From: Embleya sp040605455
GTDB lineage: Bacteria; Actinomycetota; Actinomycetes; Streptomycetales; Streptomycetaceae
DNA: 64,000 nucleotides
Assembly (NCBI RefSeq): GCF_040605455.1
Contig: NZ_JBEXCV010000004.1
Coordinates: 62,001-126,000, forward strand
Direction of reading: 5' to 3'
The notes beneath the pieces are model-generated. The model had not been told where the DNA came from, made no database searches, and saw only the letters and a program-made list of their open reading frames with translations. Shown piece after piece: positions 63,837-64,000 of this stretch (position 1 is its first letter; every line of letters starts with the position of its first letter). The translations under genes were made by a program, and so were the position numbers.

Positions 63837-64000
63837 TCAGGGAGAGACGGGGAGTGCATACCGCACTTCGTTTGCGCCACCGGGGATAGGGATGTCAGCC
63901 GTCTCGACCGGGCCCTCGTCCGTGCGCCACGTGCGGCGGATAACAAGCAGGCTGGTCCCGACGGGAACCTCCAGCACTGCGGCTTCCTCAGTCAGAGCGG
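63837..64000 (-). CDS. GntR-family regulator, C-terminal UTRA domain (5' part outside window)
   Basis: The last 53 codons of a regulator, open at the right edge. LTEEAAVLEVPVGTSLLVIR, then RTDEGPVETADIPIPGG and NEVRYALPVSP match the C-terminal strand-helix end of UTRA ligand domains of HutC-type GntR regulators. It lies upstream of and in the same direction as the polyol operon, so it may regulate it, but in actinomycete accessory DNA such genes are also found on mobile elements. Confidence 0.75.
   Translation of the reverse strand, partial: ALTEEAAVLEVPVGTSLLVIRRTWRTDEGPVETADIPIPGGANEVRYALPVSP

Overview
The window is very GC-rich, uses GTG starts freely and packs genes into ATGA/GTGA-overlapping operons. 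With the riboflavin, fmt-rsmB-def, priA, uppP and excalibur-type genes it reads as a chromosomal piece of a Streptomyces-like actinomycete; the genus cannot be settled from sequence alone.

Left third (1-17 kb), mostly housekeeping. A riboflavin operon (ribD-ribE-ribM-ribAB, minus strand) lies behind an FMN riboswitch, divergent from rpe. A dead methyltransferase gene and a rhomboid-like protein precede rsmB-fmt-def. An ECF sigma factor with a membrane partner converges on priA through two mutually exclusive hairpins. A MazF-type toxin-antitoxin pair and a 704-residue fusion of a coiled coil, an Mrr-type nuclease and a TerD domain follow.

Middle (17-36 kb), accessory and regulatory genes: an excalibur lipoprotein, two alpha/beta hydrolases, a 5'-truncated CGNR gene, MarR, a cupin, a large secreted hydrolase-like protein, a ZIP transporter, a VOC protein, a TetR/FAD-monooxygenase pair sharing a perfect palindrome, a YrdB-like protein behind two palindromes, a STAS plus MEDS/HATPase pair (anti-sigma type), uppP with a strong terminator, another HATPase protein, a lipoprotein and a Sel1-repeat protein.

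36.8-53 kb is a polymorphic toxin locus. The minus-strand Rhs gene (about 3,940 residues) encodes a signal peptide, a DNRLRE-like region, two Fn3-like repeats, four LamG-type modules, a long YD-repeat core and a C-terminal nuclease-like toxin, followed by an overlapping SUKH-type immunity gene. Further downstream is a second, displaced toxin tip of the same broad family with its own SUKH-type immunity gene. The displaced cassette and most of a GNAT gene lie between two nearly identical 485-bp direct repeats carrying the end of a tyrosine-phosphatase gene and the start of the GNAT gene. The upstream phosphatase copy has a one-base frameshift and the other is only a fragment.

Right end (53-64 kb): a DivIVA-repeat protein, then a seven-gene minus-strand operon for glycerol or a related polyol (MFS transporter, FGGY kinase, GlpD-like dehydrogenase, FAD-linked oxidase, GlpP antiterminator, ABM-domain protein, zinc alcohol dehydrogenase). 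It has a near-consensus promoter and a perfect hairpin just ahead of glpD. A partial GntR/UTRA regulator lies at the edge.
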